Positions 37,629-51,956 of a stretch of 64,000 nt of DNA are shown piece by piece. The notes under the pieces were generated by a model, which was not told where the DNA came from, made no database searches, and saw only the letters and a list, made by a program, of their open reading frames with translations. Source of the stretch: Cardiocondyla obscurior (lineage: Eukaryota > Arthropoda > Insecta > Hymenoptera > Formicidae); assembly GCF_019399895.1 (NCBI RefSeq), contig NC_091878.1:2728001-2792000 (forward strand), in the 5' to 3' direction. Position numbers and translations under genes: made by a program. Positions within the stretch are counted from its first letter, which is position 1. The number at the start of each line of letters is the position of its first letter.

Positions 37629-37659
37629 CCGGCGAGAAAAAGCTCGTGTTTCTCACCGG
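37629..37659. repeat. Imperfect 11-bp hairpin
   Basis: CCGGCGAGAAA (37629-37639) pairs with TTTCTCACCGG (37649-37659) at 10 of 11 positions around a 9-base loop. The right arm also contains a minus-strand donor-like CCG|GTGAGA. Confidence 0.5.
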
Positions 37660-40600
37660 TCCAATTAGCTGGTAAAAGCCCTGAAGAAGGTACGAACGCG
37701 ACGGGTGGGTGACGCACCTCTCGCGAATCGTTTTATTCGTCCACGCCGGTTACAGCGAAGGGAGAAGAATAATGCGACGATGGCACATCGCTTGCGGCCG
37801 GGAAAATTCTTTATGCGCTTTAGAAGTGAACAAAGAGCCTCGCGAAAGAAAGACGTACGACCCGATTCAATAAGAAATTAGTAATATTCATGTCGGGCCG
37901 GTGGAGGATAGTAAAAGATTTTATTCGCCCCTCGAGCCGATCATATAATTTATATACGCGCTCTAGTTAACTTTATAACTTATATCTGCGCCCTGAATTA
38001 TCCATTAGATACATTTTAAGTCGCTCTTGAGAAGGAGAGTAACTTTCTGACGTAAGCTGTAATCTAACTTGGCAAGTTTCGAAAGCAGCATTAGGGACGA
38101 TTATCCTGAAGGCAGTTCTCGAAAGAAATTCAAAATTTTTGTCGAACTCGTCGGATGGTGAACGCACTAGCAACAATAAGACGTTCGCGGTGACTTTTGT
38201 CGTAATTGTCGCGCGTCAACTTTACGTCTCGTAAAAAACTTTCGAGTAGCACGGGATATTTTTCGGGTAACGAAACATTTTGTAATTAATTTTTCGTACG
38301 AAGTAGAAATAAGTTGATGCAAACATAAATTTTTATTCGTTTATTAGTTCAAACATTTTGAAAGCGTTTTAACTAAATCACTCGGACGCTTGCGTGATTA
38401 CTTGATGAGCGCGATTGTGAGAATCGCACGTGCTGATTTATGAGCGATTCAAAGGTAAATTTCGTACATCGTTAGAGAGCGTCGGCGTTCGCGGCGCGAA
38501 ATCTTTTTATTATAACATTCGAGCATTTGCGTGCCGGTTATATCGTAAGTTGTTCGGATGATGAACCCATCATACTAGCGTCACGCTTTGTCGAGCAGGC
38601 TAACGTCCTCCATTAGGCTTATTGGCTGATGCAGGAATTAGAGCGTCCATTCTAGTTCACGGATTGCTCGAATGTTACGTATCCGGCGTCCCGGTGTCGG
38701 ATGAATGCAAAACGTTTCGCTCGACATCATCTTGCTTGGCGCATATATCCTCCCCGGGGATGTGGCGCTACTGCCCATCTGGATAACGAGTGGTTCCTGT
38801 TTTGCTCTCATCCATCCAAGCACTAATGACGTCCCGCTGGCTCCATCCCGCTCACGTACCATCACGGCAATCCCGTCGACGCCGCCGACGTCTCGCGTGT
38901 ATCTATCCCGGGTTTATTTCATCTCGTTCTTGCCGAAGTACGAAAACCGATAGAAAGTTTCTTAATATCGGATGAAAACGCTATTGCAACCTCATACGAA
39001 AGTTCACAGTCGGTGAGAGGCGCGCCCTATCCGGGACTGACTTTATTTCCGCTCTTTTTCCACTGCGGCAAGATCTGCGATGATTCACTGCTGATTCCGA
39101 TGGAAACGCCGTTATTTAGCTAGCAAGTAATCGGCGATGCTCGCGAAACTTTATTCCAGTACACGGAAATAAAGTTAAAATGACGGTCGGTAGATAGCAT
39201 TTCGATCTCGGCAGCACAATGTATATTTATTCGTATTTATTATCATTTTAATATCTTGAAAATACTTTGACATTGAATTAATTTATTTCCAAAAGTAGCG
39301 AGTGTTAAATAAAATGTTCTAATACGTTAACGACAATTTTCGTGATAAATTCGTGGCACGTGTTCCAATAAATAACATTTTTATGAGACTACACGTACAA
39401 TGTGGAAATAACATTGGTGTGTGGTGCAACTTCAATATTGCACGATAGTTGTTCGATAGAACGGGAATCTGTTCTCGCAAAGATAGGCACGGGCAATCGA
39501 TAACAAATTGCGGAAAATCATTGGGCTTTCCATTGGCTCGAGATTCTATTACCGGAGTTTCGAGATTATTTTCGTAACTTTCTTTCGCACACGAGAAATT
39601 TTCTAACGGGTCACGACGTAGACAAAAATGTTTCATTCGAGAACGATGGCTGCCGCACAAAATAGCGTAATTGGATTATGAACGATAACGTTGGATCTTC
39701 CCTCCTCGCAATTTAGAGGCACGTAAAATTGCAAAGACTTTTAGTTCAGCGCAATAACGTCTGTTCTCTTTAGCCTCGCAATAAAAATCTATGACGCGAT
39801 GATAAGTTAAATGATAAATATGTACTTGTATCTTTGCACGGAGAAATTACTCGGCAACTTCTAACGAGAGATTGCGCCGGTTACAAATAAAAAAAAAATA
39901 TTAAAAAAAAATGCGCGCACGTCTAGGGAAAAGAAATTTTTCAGATTCATTATATAACAGGAATATTCATTACGCCCATAATTCTTAGCTAACGTTGCAT
40001 TTTAATAATACACGGAACGACTTTCAGAATTGAAAAATCGCACCGCTTAACTCCATCGCAATACCCGGAGAAGCTGAAGATGAGTTTCAACAACAGTACT
40101 ACATTCTTTTCACGTAGACAAAAAAAAAAGAAAAATACATACTTTATACAGTACTGCCATTTTTCACATTTTTCACTCCGTACAACGGACTATTCATTTG
40201 TAAAGAATTGTTAGTGTAATTAACCACACGCTACTTAATTGCTTCTTGTTACAATCCATTGCGTAGTACTCGAGCCACCCGCGACAAGCTTCGAAGGGTT
40301 TTATTTTCTCGGGAGATAATAAAATTGTTCTTCTCTTCATAGATTCTTATTTATCTTGTATCAAGCAATCCATTCCGCACATAAAAGTCGCAACGGTATA
40401 AAACCTTATCACTATGGGCCACACCGGACGCAAAGGTGACCGTTGACCCGAATCACTATAAACACATGGTGACTTTTATTGTAAGGTAAAAGATAGCAGC
40501 GAAAGAATAGGTATTTCTAAAGGTAGCTTCAAACTGCTGAATAAAATAATAATTTTATTTAATCGTCCCGTTTAATTAAAACCAGAATAATTGAAGAGAT

Positions 40601-42746
40601 GAATAGAGATGTAATTAGAACATTAACACGTTAAAATATAATTAAAAACAAAAAAAATTAAGCAGTTAAATTAATCAATTAATTTAAAGTTTAAAATCAA
40701 AACGGAAAAATCTAAACTAAAAATATATAATAAATTAATGATATAATGAAATAATTAATTTATGAATTTATGATGTAATAAATTAAAAATAAAATTATAA
40801 GTAATCGTTTTAACCGGCGATATGTTAATAAACAAAATAACGCAATGATCGCTATTGTTCCGGGCACGTTTAGCTCACGCTTAATATATCACCCCGTCGT
40901 TATATGCTGCCTATGTGAAATCGAAATGTTGCGGGAACACCCCGCTAACCGACTACGATAAATAATTAATGCTGCTTGTGCATAATTCTGGTGACACGCG
41001 ATGAAACTGAAATTTCTACGCCTTGTGAAATTTCGGTAATACGCACAATAGAACCGCTCGTTCGTAAAGCCACAAAGGTTCGTTTCCCGTGGAAACGAGC
41101 TAGCAGCTCGTGCAGTATTAAAGGATCTTTCACTTTCGTTTCGAAATAACATCAAGTGCATTTAAGTGCCTTGAAGTCGTTCTTAAAAAAACTAAGTAAG
41201 ACGTGAAGGAATTTATCAAGATCAATCTTGACGACCTAATTCTATTGCTTTCGTTAGATGTTATTTTATGGTCATCGAAATGACGACATTAATCGAGCCC
41301 CTTAATTTATTGAGAACTAACGCCCGGTGCAGTTAATTTTAATCTTGTATTAAAAAGTAACAATATAGCGCACGGTTATGAATATAATAATAATCGCGGA
41401 AATTCGCGGAGGTAAATGCTGCAAGATCATAAATGCAATCCACTCCGCGCGGTTCGTCGCCATTAGCAAAAGCTGCAGCTGATGCTAATTATTTAAATGA
41501 TTATGAATGCCGCGTGTAAACGCGAATCGAACCTATTGTGCAATTGTAAATTCTTCATTATCTCAAGCTCGCATAGGAACTCTAATAGTTATAAATTTTC
41601 GATTACATATCGACGTTAAAAATACATTTCGAATCCAATTCTTTTCTTGTACGAAATAAGTATACAAAGAAATAAGAGATTAACGAACCCAATAGGTATT
41701 ATCGATATAACACAATTGCTATTATAATAAACAGCATTAAACCATATTTTGCAAATGCAACGCAAACAGCAAACATAAGCCATCGATCGTGTAAATACTC
41801 CCCCGAGTCAATTTAATAAAGTGTGAAATAAATTATATGAATAAATTATACGAAATGCATAAATACATGTCACGCAAGTAAATGCGTTAAATTGAAACAA
41901 TATACACGATAAAGAAATTATTACGATATCAATTTTAATAAAAAAAAAAAAAAAAGAAAAGATAGAAAAAGAAAGTATTATACATTTTACGCAGTTAAAA
42001 TAAACCGTATGTACATAAGAAATAAAGCAATAATGCATATTTTGACATTTATTATCTGTTAAGATGCGTTGCTAAAGTTCCTCGATTTACGCTAAACTTT
42101 TTAATAAAATATTTATATCCCAACTTGTACAACCGCACTGCGAAAACTTGTCCGAAAAATATACTGCAGTTCTCGAAAGATAAAATGATGGCGCGGAGCA
42201 CGTTTCACGTCCGCATGACATTTTCGATATTATTTTCGACATGCGGCACAAACTTTTTACGCATTTCAAAAGAGTTCCCATAAATCAGCTCGAATAAAGA
42301 TAACTTTAACGGGGAAAAACGTGAATATAGTTCTGAAGTTTTACATATTTTGGCTCCCTCTCCCCGCTTTCGTTTTTCGAAACGAGACTCCTCCGAGATT
42401 CCGATGTGTATTCCTCTCGTGACGATTCAATTCCGCTTACGAGCGCGTATAAAAAAGTTCCCGACGGCGCCGGGGGAAGATGTAGGTCAGTTTTCTCAGG
42501 CGACACCGCCATATAGGGTAGGCCACTCGAAATAATTTAGCGGCGATCGATGCTACCTTGCTGAAAATAGAACTACCGAGTCTGCGGGAGATGTAACGTC
42601 GCGTGACAATCTGTTCCAATGCAACGTGCACAGCATTAATAGCGATCTCCGTTTCTCTCGCGCTACCCCCGTTCACCTCGCATCGCGCGTATCCAATTAT
42701 GTTGACATTTAGCGACGACTGCAAATTCTCTCTTCCTCCTCTCATT

Positions 42747-42763
42747 TCTCTCTCTCTCTCTTT
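42747..42763. repeat. (CT)n microsatellite
   Basis: A short run of about eight CT units in a GC-richer patch (42340-43200). Confidence 0.8.
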
Positions 42764-45700
42764 ATCACATGCGAGTGCACCCTGTGCAGCTACCGCTCAT
42801 TGATACGTACGCACACAGACGACATGCCGGGTGGTTCGAACTTCCGCCCTTCGAACTGCTGGGTGTTTCGAAAATTGAATTTGCGATGGATCGCCGCAGT
42901 TTCGCAACACACCTTGTACCGGCGCGGTACCCTTACACGGTAGCCACGAGCTTTTGCGACTCGAAGGCTTTGTGAGGCCACGGTAAAATTGGCTGTTGCG
43001 CGCACTTCGCGCCGCTCCACCGTATAACAAAGTCACGAAAGTGCGAGGAGGAAAAAAAAAATATAAAATAATATTTCGCCGCAATTAATCGCGAGCTCGC
43101 GCGGAATTTTCGTACGGCGGTCCGTCGTAATCGAATAAACCTCGTGTCGACGTGTCGAGTGTGTTGACGTAATTTATAGGAACTGCTATACGCAAACGGG
43201 CTCATTCGCTATGCGCCAGGCTGTATGTAAAGGGCCGCAATACCGAATCATTAGTTTGAATTTACATATATGTACAAACGATCGTGTCATACAATCATGA
43301 CTTGAAAACACAGACGTATTTCGATATGCCCATACGCGAGAAAGAACTTTTATTAAATACAAAATATTAATTAATATCGAGAAAAACTTCGTAGTACATT
43401 TCGTAATTATTACACTATTTTAATTTAAACATCTCAATTGTACTGCTCAACAAATTAAATTTTTTTAAAATTATTATTAAAATATAAAATTATAACAAAT
43501 AAAATTATATAAAGCGTATAGAAATATTACCCAGCTGGAATCAAAGAGTTCGCGTCAAATAAAAAAATATCCGAATTTGAAATTCGGTAAGAGATAGGGA
43601 ATTGCTCAACCGAAGTCGATCGCCTTTTGAATATTCATCGACGCCACGCCCGCAAGTGTAGCTTATTACGATGCCGGCGGTCGCTTCGGTAATAAGCGAA
43701 CGTCACTAACGTCGTCATTATCGTCAGAATAATATCGGAAATCCGTGGTCCATCAATTGCGGCGGCGTCGCACCCGGCGATCGGTTTATCGATACAACCG
43801 GCATCGCGTATTTCGGATGCACCCCTTTCGCTCCCGGGGTGATCTACGTTTACCGCGTTACTCGTCCGAGCATCGGGAATCGCTACCAACGCCACGTCGC
43901 TATGTTTGCGACACGAAATGCCAGTCTAAGCGAGCCAATTAACGAGTCCACGTAAACTTTAACCTTAGCATCGCCCGCATCGACAGTCCGGTAAATATTC
44001 ACGACACGTCCGGTGTTGTAGGCATGTTTGCGCCATTAATTAATGTACCAGCTTTAAAGATTATTTAATATTATAAAACACGTGTAACCTATCGTACCAT
44101 AACGTGAAGTAAAATTAATCCCCACGTCCGTTCTTTCTCTTTGATGTGTAATTTATTGTGCTCGAATAAATATGCAAAATTAAAATTAAATAAATATCAG
44201 CTACACTTTCAACGTTCGGAAACACTTGTTTTACCATTCGATTAAAGTATCTCGGTAAAAAAAAAAAAAAAAAGAAACAGGCAATAAGTTAATTCGGCTA
44301 TATTGTCTCGTAGAATTAGCGAATCTTACACTACGAGATCTCCGGCGATACATTCTCATTCGTGGAGTTGGAAACTTCGGCGAGTAAAAGCGAAGTAAAA
44401 TCAAGTTGCGCGCCTTGGACTAAAACAAAATTAAAATCCACAGCGCGAGCGAGCCACGTCTCTTACCTACAAAGTCTAGTCGGGATAATTGAGGGAGCCA
44501 TTAAGAGGTATTTATCACCCGATGGAAGTACATGGTTTCGGTGTACCGATTGCAATTTAATACCGCGCTCGCGCGGGGCTGCAACGGAGAGTTATGAAGT
44601 GACAACAATTAAACTAATCCAACAACTGAAAACCGATAGTATTGCCGGCGCGATAATGTAATTCGGTGGCCCGAGATCGTCGGCGGATAAGCAATAGAAC
44701 GCGGTTAACTTTGTGCCGGCGCAGTGGCTAAAGTAAAGCCAATGCAGGTAGAGCCAAGGCGGGCAATCTCCTATTTTCACGAGATGAAATCCCGTGCGAC
44801 GGGCGACCACTCGCGCCGCATTCGATGCCAATTGTTCGGCAAGTATTACGCCAGCGACTCCCGGCGACCAGGTAGATTATTCTCTCCTCGTGTACCTATC
44901 TTCCTCATTCGCGAATCTCTCTTCCGACGACGGTCCTCCGGTAGCCCGACCACGTTGTTCCGCCTCTCTCGAGCCTCTCTCTAGCAGCGGCCATGCTCAT
45001 TCACTTCGTCCCCTCGAAACTTCGAAGACGGAAATGCAGATTTAACAGGGAATGTCTAACTTCCCGTGCCAATGGCGGCGCATATACATAGTGAAGTGCC
45101 GGCAGTCCACGGAAATGCGGCCGAGCTAATCTCCCGTTAATTAAATGAACCGCACATGGCTTCGACCGACTTCCTCTCTATCTGCTATTGCCGACTCGGG
45201 CGGAAGTCAATGAAGTAACGAATTACCTACGACTTCTAACCCGAAAATATCGGGCGTAGCCCAAGACCGTGAACTCACGTCTGCGCGCTGCACCGTGAAG
45301 AAAATCCGGGCTATACGTTTACAACGAATGATTGTAATTACAGAGAAACTTGACGATTTAGTACCCATTCGCACTCCACCTCGCCGACTAACCGGTAACT
45401 GCGAAAGACACTTTAAGGACCCTCTAATGCACCTGACTACCGCGATCGCAGCCGCTGTTACACAACCCTGTCGGATAAAGACGCGACTTCAAGAACCTGT
45501 TAAAAGATAAACTTCTGGCGTATCATCTTGCAGTTAAGAAAACCACTAAGTTATGTTTAAATATTAAATTTCAAAGAATCTTTCTCCCTAAGGACATTTT
45601 CAAAAATTCCGCCGCGTAAAAATATAAATTAATTTTATTTTATTTAAAAAAAAAAGAAGTACAAATAAAATTTAAAAAATTAAAAAGTTTATACATTCTT

Positions 45701-47365
45701 TAATTTTTAAGACATAATATACGTGACATCAGGCAAGTAAATAATATATAAATTATATTAAATATTAGATAAATATATAATATGTAAATAATATATAAAG
45801 TAAAAAATAATCCGTTAATTTCAATAAATATAATATGTTCGAAACAGTATATCTAATAATTGTTAAGAGAATTGTTTCCGTAAAAGGCGAGACATTTTAT
45901 TTTATTAAATTTTTTTTTAAGAGAAATGAATAACGAATTTTAAAACCCTCTCGTGACAGAAAAGAAAAAAAAAAAAAAAAGATCCTGAATTCTTTATGAA
46001 ATTCACCCTCCTGGCAAATCTGCCTAAAGTCATATTTGTTTTAAAAATACGTTGTTGTAATATCTCTTTTAAATAATTCTCTTTCCAAAAATTAAAAATT
46101 TCATATATTATTGTATGCTAATTTTTCATCCAGCAATGCGGTGCTCTACGTATATTTTTCTTCATTAATATATGTATTTCGCGCAACAAATTACATTTAT
46201 AAAATATTATTATATATTTACTTTTTCAAAAACATGCCGGTGATGGATGGAAAAAATTTTCTTATCCATAAAATATACATTTTGATTGAGCAACGCATCG
46301 TAAACTTATGCGAGAAACTAAAAAAAAAAAAAAATTATAAATCGCGTTGTTAGCCTCTGTAGCTTTTTCGGCCGTCATATTCGCTACGTATGAGAGAGCA
46401 ATGTCAATACGTTACTGCCCTTATGGGAGGACGCTAATAAGTGTACAATATTCATCGCAACCCTGCAATCAAGAGTAATGGGTATGAATAATGGATGAGT
46501 CCCGTAGAATAACTTGATTCGAAATTCTAGAAAACGATCGTGTTATGATCTCGGTAATAAACACGCTTGTCGACGCATAAATATCGATTTTTCTTATTTA
46601 AATATATTTAGCGGAACGCGTTTGAACAGTATTAAAAAAAAACCCTTATCTTTTAAATCAATTAAGCAAGCGTAATTTTATTTCAAGTAATTTTCATTTA
46701 ATTAAAAAATTTACTTTTTAATGTCTTTACGAATAGAAGAAGTTATTACAATTATTACATAAAATGAAATAGATGTGTCAATAAGTAAATAAGCTCAAAA
46801 AGCATTTGTATATTTCGATGAGACTTTTTAATTCTTATCAATTAAGGATTATTGTATGTAATTTTATCATAATTACATGAAAATGGCAATTTAAGCGAAT
46901 TCCAAGTACATCTTTATTATTATAATTATAACATTAATTCGACACGCGGTTACTGTAACGATTCCCATTGGTGATTGGACAAATGCAATGTGCAATAATC
47001 AGCAATGGCAATAATCGATATCATAGTTATAGAGAACCTATTATATGCAATAATTATGAAGAAGAATACAACGTAATGACGCATTGTTGCAACGCGCTGA
47101 TCACAAATCGTAACTAAAGTTACGTCAGTTTGCAAGTTTGTCTTTTCCTAACGCAATTTCGAACTTTACACAAGTGTGTCGAAAATTCGAATTTCAATTA
47201 TTTTAACAAAAAGTAAACAGAGAGGCAGAAATTATTTTTAGTCCCGCAAAACGGAGCACAAACGAATTATTAAAAATGTTTGTGGCCGGATAAAACGAGA
47301 AAGAAAAAAAAAAGAATAAAGAAAAAGGGGAGACGCGAACGTAGAAAAGGTAGATTCATCTAATC

Positions 47366-47375
47366 GGGGGGGGGG
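47366..47375. repeat. Poly(G) run of about 10 bases
   Basis: A rare uninterrupted G run in an AT-rich background, followed by GAAAGAAAAAAAAA. It is also a likely site of assembly length error. Confidence 0.8.
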
Positions 47376-47504
47376 GGAAAGAAAAAAAAACTGACACCTG
47401 CACACTATTGCGTAGACGAATTAAATCCGGAAACTCTCAGCGGTAGGACGCTGCCACATATAATTCCCGAGCCCTGAAAGCCAGGGCATCGCCAGAGCTT
47501 CAAA

Positions 47505-47640
47505 GTACGAACTTCGCCACCCGTCACGACACGCTTCTAAAGTTCGAGCCCTTTGGGAATTTCAAACGAATCTTGCGGAGGGGTGAGTGCTCGTTAAGCT
47601 CCACTGATATTTGTAACATTTACGGATGTGATTTACTGCA
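47505..47640. repeat. Degenerate long-period repeat, copy 1
   Basis: Matches copy 3 (48650-48790) through ACGAACTTC, GTCACGACACGCT, AAGTTCG, GGGAATTT and GATATTTGTAACATTTACGG. A GCCCTG/CAGGGC hairpin lies just before it (47471-47487). No open frame is shared. Confidence 0.6.
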
Positions 47641-48074
47641 AAGCGTCACGGCTATAACGAAACGTTTTTCTTCGTATTAAGCCGTGAGACCGAAAGAGGC
47701 GAGAACAACTATTACAAATGACACCAACGTCGCCAAGCATTTCGCAAAGATATTTTAAAGATCCCGGATCATTGATCTTCTTCGATTAAATCGCTATGCT
47801 TAAATATCAAAAATAAATGTAACGGACTAAAGTTGAAATAAGATCGATTAAATAATTAATTAGATGAAAATTATGACAAAAGTTTTAGGTAATTTTACAT
47901 TTCGACATGCAAATATAAAACTTCTTTCAATCACGAATCATCGATAACTTTCACGAGCCTCGGTACCGATGTACGACGAAGCGTCCCAGCTAATAATCGT
48001 GCAATGATAATAAAATATATAAGTGCTAAGTATAAAACAGATAATTAGAATCACGACGGTCTTGAAAACTCGCT

Positions 48075-48215
48075 GTACATTGGCAGAGTATAGAACTTTG
48101 TGAAAACGCTCTCTCAAAGTTCTAACTTGCCAAGAATTTCGGGCAAAACTTGGCAAAAGGTAAGAGCTCATTAACCCGAGATAATGTTTAACATTTACGA
48201 GCGAAATTTTAAGAA
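48075..48215. repeat. Degenerate long-period repeat, copy 2
   Basis: Shares ACGCTCTCTCAAAGTTC, AGAATTTCGGG, AGAGCTCATTAA and TTTAACATTTACG with the flanking copies. Its AACATTTACG landmark is 575 bases after that of copy 1. It is the most diverged copy. Confidence 0.5.
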
Positions 48216-48649
48216 TAACACGCGCGGCTGATTATAATAATGGAGTTTCGTGATCATAATAATTATACTTATATTTGCATGAGCAACTATTTTTCGTACA
48301 GCTGTTACGACTTTAGAAAAATAACTGTTCGGCCCAACGTTGAATACAGAATATTAAAATTAAATTAAGACAGAATATATAGCACGTAACGCTCATAGTA
48401 ACGGCAAAAAATGTAGCCGCTTTCGCTTCGGCCATGTGCTTTCGTCAAAATGGACCGATTTAATGAGGCAGAAGATAAAATACGTAGTTAGAAATATTAA
48501 ATTAAATTCTCCATGTCGTAAGACGATTAATATATTTCTTGCCACGTGATTAATAAGATTAGCTCAAGTAATCGTGAATAACGAGTAGAGCAATTTCTGA
48601 ATAAGAGGTGGATGTAAACCCCGGGAAAGCTCATGATGGGTTACGCTTG

Positions 48650-48790
48650 GAGATACGGAACTTCAACGTGCGTCATGACACGCTCGAGAAGTTCGCACAC
48701 TCTCGGGAATTTAGGAGAAATCTCAGTGCGAGGTCGAGAACTCGTTACAGACGAGTGATATTTGTAACGTTTACGGCGAAAATTTCTGCT
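48650..48790. repeat. Degenerate long-period repeat, copy 3
   Basis: The AACGTTTACG landmark lies 576 bases after that of copy 2, so the three copies are evenly spaced. Similarity to copy 1 covers at least 130 bases with frequent substitutions, so the duplication is old. Confidence 0.6.
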
Positions 48791-51265
48791 ATAAAGCCCA
48801 GCCCGTATAAAAGAGACCACGTATTTAAATAATAAATTAAAAAATATTCCTTGGTACAGATATATCGTATATGTTAAATTTATTACTTTACTTTATAATG
48901 TTCTAAAAACATGTCAAAATTGAACTTCTGTTATTGTAACAGAAACAACGAGAAATTAAAACGAATACAAAGCTTGCTTAATTAAATCTCTGTAACAATG
49001 ATAAACATATAATTTATAAGATTATAATCGACGAAAAAGGTAATGAATATTATACAACACGGTATAATTTTAAATTCCAAAATTAATGCGATATAACATT
49101 GCGTTACCTTCGATAGAAATGTGTCATTTAGCGGACTAAACGAAATATTGTAACGTTCAAAATAATGCGGCTAATGAGAGTGTACATAATGCATCATAAT
49201 CACGTTGCAGTAAACTGCGCGGCATTACAGTTAAAAGCATAATAATTACGGACACCAGTTATCGCGATAAAATTTAAAACGCTCCCCGGCGGTTCGGCAA
49301 ATATGCATCGCGTAGCGATAGCGGTGGCTGTTTGCCGGGATGATCAAATTATAATTTCCACAGAAATGCAAATCTTGTTACTCGTCCATAATTAACAATC
49401 TTCAAGTTTCAAGTTTAATTATTCGAAGAACGAAACAAAGAAAATTGCCCGGGACGAAGGTAGGAAAAGCCCGTAGCTATGTATTTTCAGCGCCGACACG
49501 CGGTTGCGGCGGACAGACATCTCTTTTTATCTTCATGCTTAAGCGACCGGCTGCGGTAAACGTACTACTGCTCGGTAAAGCCCCTAGGAATTCTGATTAC
49601 TGATTTACGAGGTTCCGGTCTTCCGAGGAGAAACCGATCTTCCTCGAGAAGGCAGACGGACCCAAAGCAGATGCCATGAATGCGCTCCGAGAAACAGAGA
49701 GAGAGAAGGAGAGGGAGAGAAAGAGAGAGAGAGAGGAGATAATCCTATCAGAAGTACTTATAGTTCGGGCGTTGCCACTCTCTTACTCTGTACCTTCTCT
49801 TCCGTAACTAGTATCGGTTCCATCCTACTTAACTTCTACAACTCGTCCACCGGCCCATCTATTAAATCTGATATTGAAGTATATCTTAGGTATAACGTAT
49901 AGAACTAAATTATAATTCGGTGGAAACGCTTAGGAATTTATCTGTACAAGAGAAGCGAACGTCAGAGAGACAAACTAAAATGCAATACTTTCGTGATATA
50001 AAAGTCACTCGTTTCGAAACAGCGTCATTTGATTTTTCGACAGTATTGCGGAAATCGTTCGGCAATTAGCGTACTAATATCGCGCTAATTACGAGTACAA
50101 AAAAAATTGTTTGCGGTTATAATAATGAAAACAGCACGTCGGCTGTTACAGGGAAATAACCCCGTAATCTGCCGTGACTGTCTTATCCTTGATGTATGCT
50201 CGCCCTTCTCGAGCGGGAACATTAGAAACGAGAAGGTAAGAGAATATTGCCTCGTCCCAAGAGTGAAGTATATCGAGCATCACGTTACTTAGCTTTTAAC
50301 GGGTATTAATACAATTTACGGTGTCCGTGCCATGCCTTACATTGAAAACTTCACCGCTGTCATTTACATTTTTACGGTTTATTAAATGAAAAAGCAAACA
50401 AACATCCTTGATCTAAAAATATTTTAAAGCATAATAATTTATCATATTAATTTAAATTACGTATTAATTTATGTCACATGTCAAGTGAAAATAAATCAAA
50501 TTTTTTTTTTTTAACACAAATTATTTTTCTATCAGAATAAAGTTACCATGTTGTAAATTGTATTAGTCGTGACGATTAGACAATAAGTGTTCGAGAAGAT
50601 ACGTTGTTCGAAATAACGCGAAATAAATGCGATTCAAACGTCAACGCTGACTATTTGCCATCTTTCGGTGACACAGTAGCGATACATGATAAAATATCAA
50701 AAAAGTGCACCAAGAAACGCACGATAACAGGGTTGCCTCGTATCAGCTGGTCGTGACACACGCGGGGTACGAAATTTTCTCGTACGTATTGGCGAGACGT
50801 CCGTGGTATTCGAGTCGAATAGCATGACGCTTTCATCAGTAGGTTTTCGTGGTCGTAGCGACCAATATCGATCAATCCCTCGTATACGCATATCCGGAAA
50901 AAATCACTAATATCGAAACGCAATCCCGGCGCTAACTAAGTCTTTCTTTCGAAATTATTCACGCGCGACATCAATCAATCTTCATAAACTAATTCCAGAA
51001 AGTGGCAAAATATAAATACTTATCGTTGATCGATTTTAATTAATAATTTCAGTATCTCAAAATTAGTAAAAAAAAAACAAAAAACAATGTTAATCATTGA
51101 AAATAGTTTTAATTATCATTCCGTTTAAATGTACGTACTAAAAATAAAAATATTGTGGGAAACAGCCACTGCAATGCAGTAGCAAAAGTATTTCTCAGTA
51201 GAACGTTGTACGGACGAATTGTCGCATCCGAAAGAAAATCCCGTACATGTTTAAGTAAAAAAATA
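48791..51265. other. AT-rich non-coding DNA
   Basis: No structure was recognised beyond the GA repeat at 49.7 kb and a moderately GC-rich patch at 49.45-49.85 kb. Confidence 0.5.
49695..49738. repeat. (GA)n microsatellite
   Basis: Imperfect GAGAGA/GGAGA run of about 44 bases in a GC-richer patch. Confidence 0.9.
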
Positions 51266-51565
51266 TTATTTATTAGCTACCGTGTTAGCCAGTTGATACT
51301 CTTTGCGCAAAACATGCGTATTTGTCGATGTGTTTAAAACACGCGCAGTCTCGGTAGTGCAATTGGCTCTAATTTCCCGTGGGCACCATTCGTCATCTGA
51401 TTTTGTAGTTGTATCTGAAGTCCGAATTACTTGCGAAGGAGGCGCATAATTTAGTCTTAATCGATGGCTGTCACACCATGCGATATTAATATCCACTCTG
51501 AAATTATTTCGTGAAATTGATAGCGTCCCTCCTGAGAAATCTCGTCGTCGAAACCACTCAATCAA
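51266..51565 (-). pseudogene. Possible coding fragment downstream on the same strand
   Basis: A 99-codon open minus-strand frame lacking an ATG start. It contains varied, non-repetitive segments (VDINIAWCDSHRLRLNYAPP, TTKSDDEWCPREIRANC) rather than the Lys/Phe-rich translations typical of AT-rich noise. It lies about 400 bases downstream of the fragment at 51957-52298. Both could be exon remnants of one gene, or chance. Confidence 0.18.
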
Positions 51566-51956
51566 GTCATTACCAGAACTTAATAAAGTTCGGGATGTGG
51601 AGGTATAAATCTATAGTTTCATAGATAACGTTATTAAAAATGTTATTAAACCTCAACGTTATTAAAAATAACCGGTTTTCTCTTTAAAGCAGTACACTAT
51701 TACTTTTATTAAAATTCAATATTATTATATAGAGATTATACAGAGTAGGTATTTTCTGATATTTATAATATAACACATTCCTTGTAATATAATTCACATT
51801 AATAATTAATTTTTATTAACTTATTTAACAAAAAGAAGACTTCAAATAATTTTCATTACAGAAAGCAAGGCAGAAACTTTTGTACTAATTGTAATTCGAT
51901 AACAAATGCATTATTTCTTATATTTTTAAGCTTTGTAAAAATGATAAAATATGCGA

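Larger units (their letters stand above)
34831..47504. other. Long non-coding stretch
   Basis: AT-rich with GC-richer patches near 36.75-37.0, 37.4-37.95, 38.4-39.1, 42.3-43.2, 43.6-44.0 and 44.3-45.5 kb. The patches have mixed-strand short frames and no consistent splice-bounded exon. The remainder is simple A/T-rich sequence. Confidence 0.5.
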
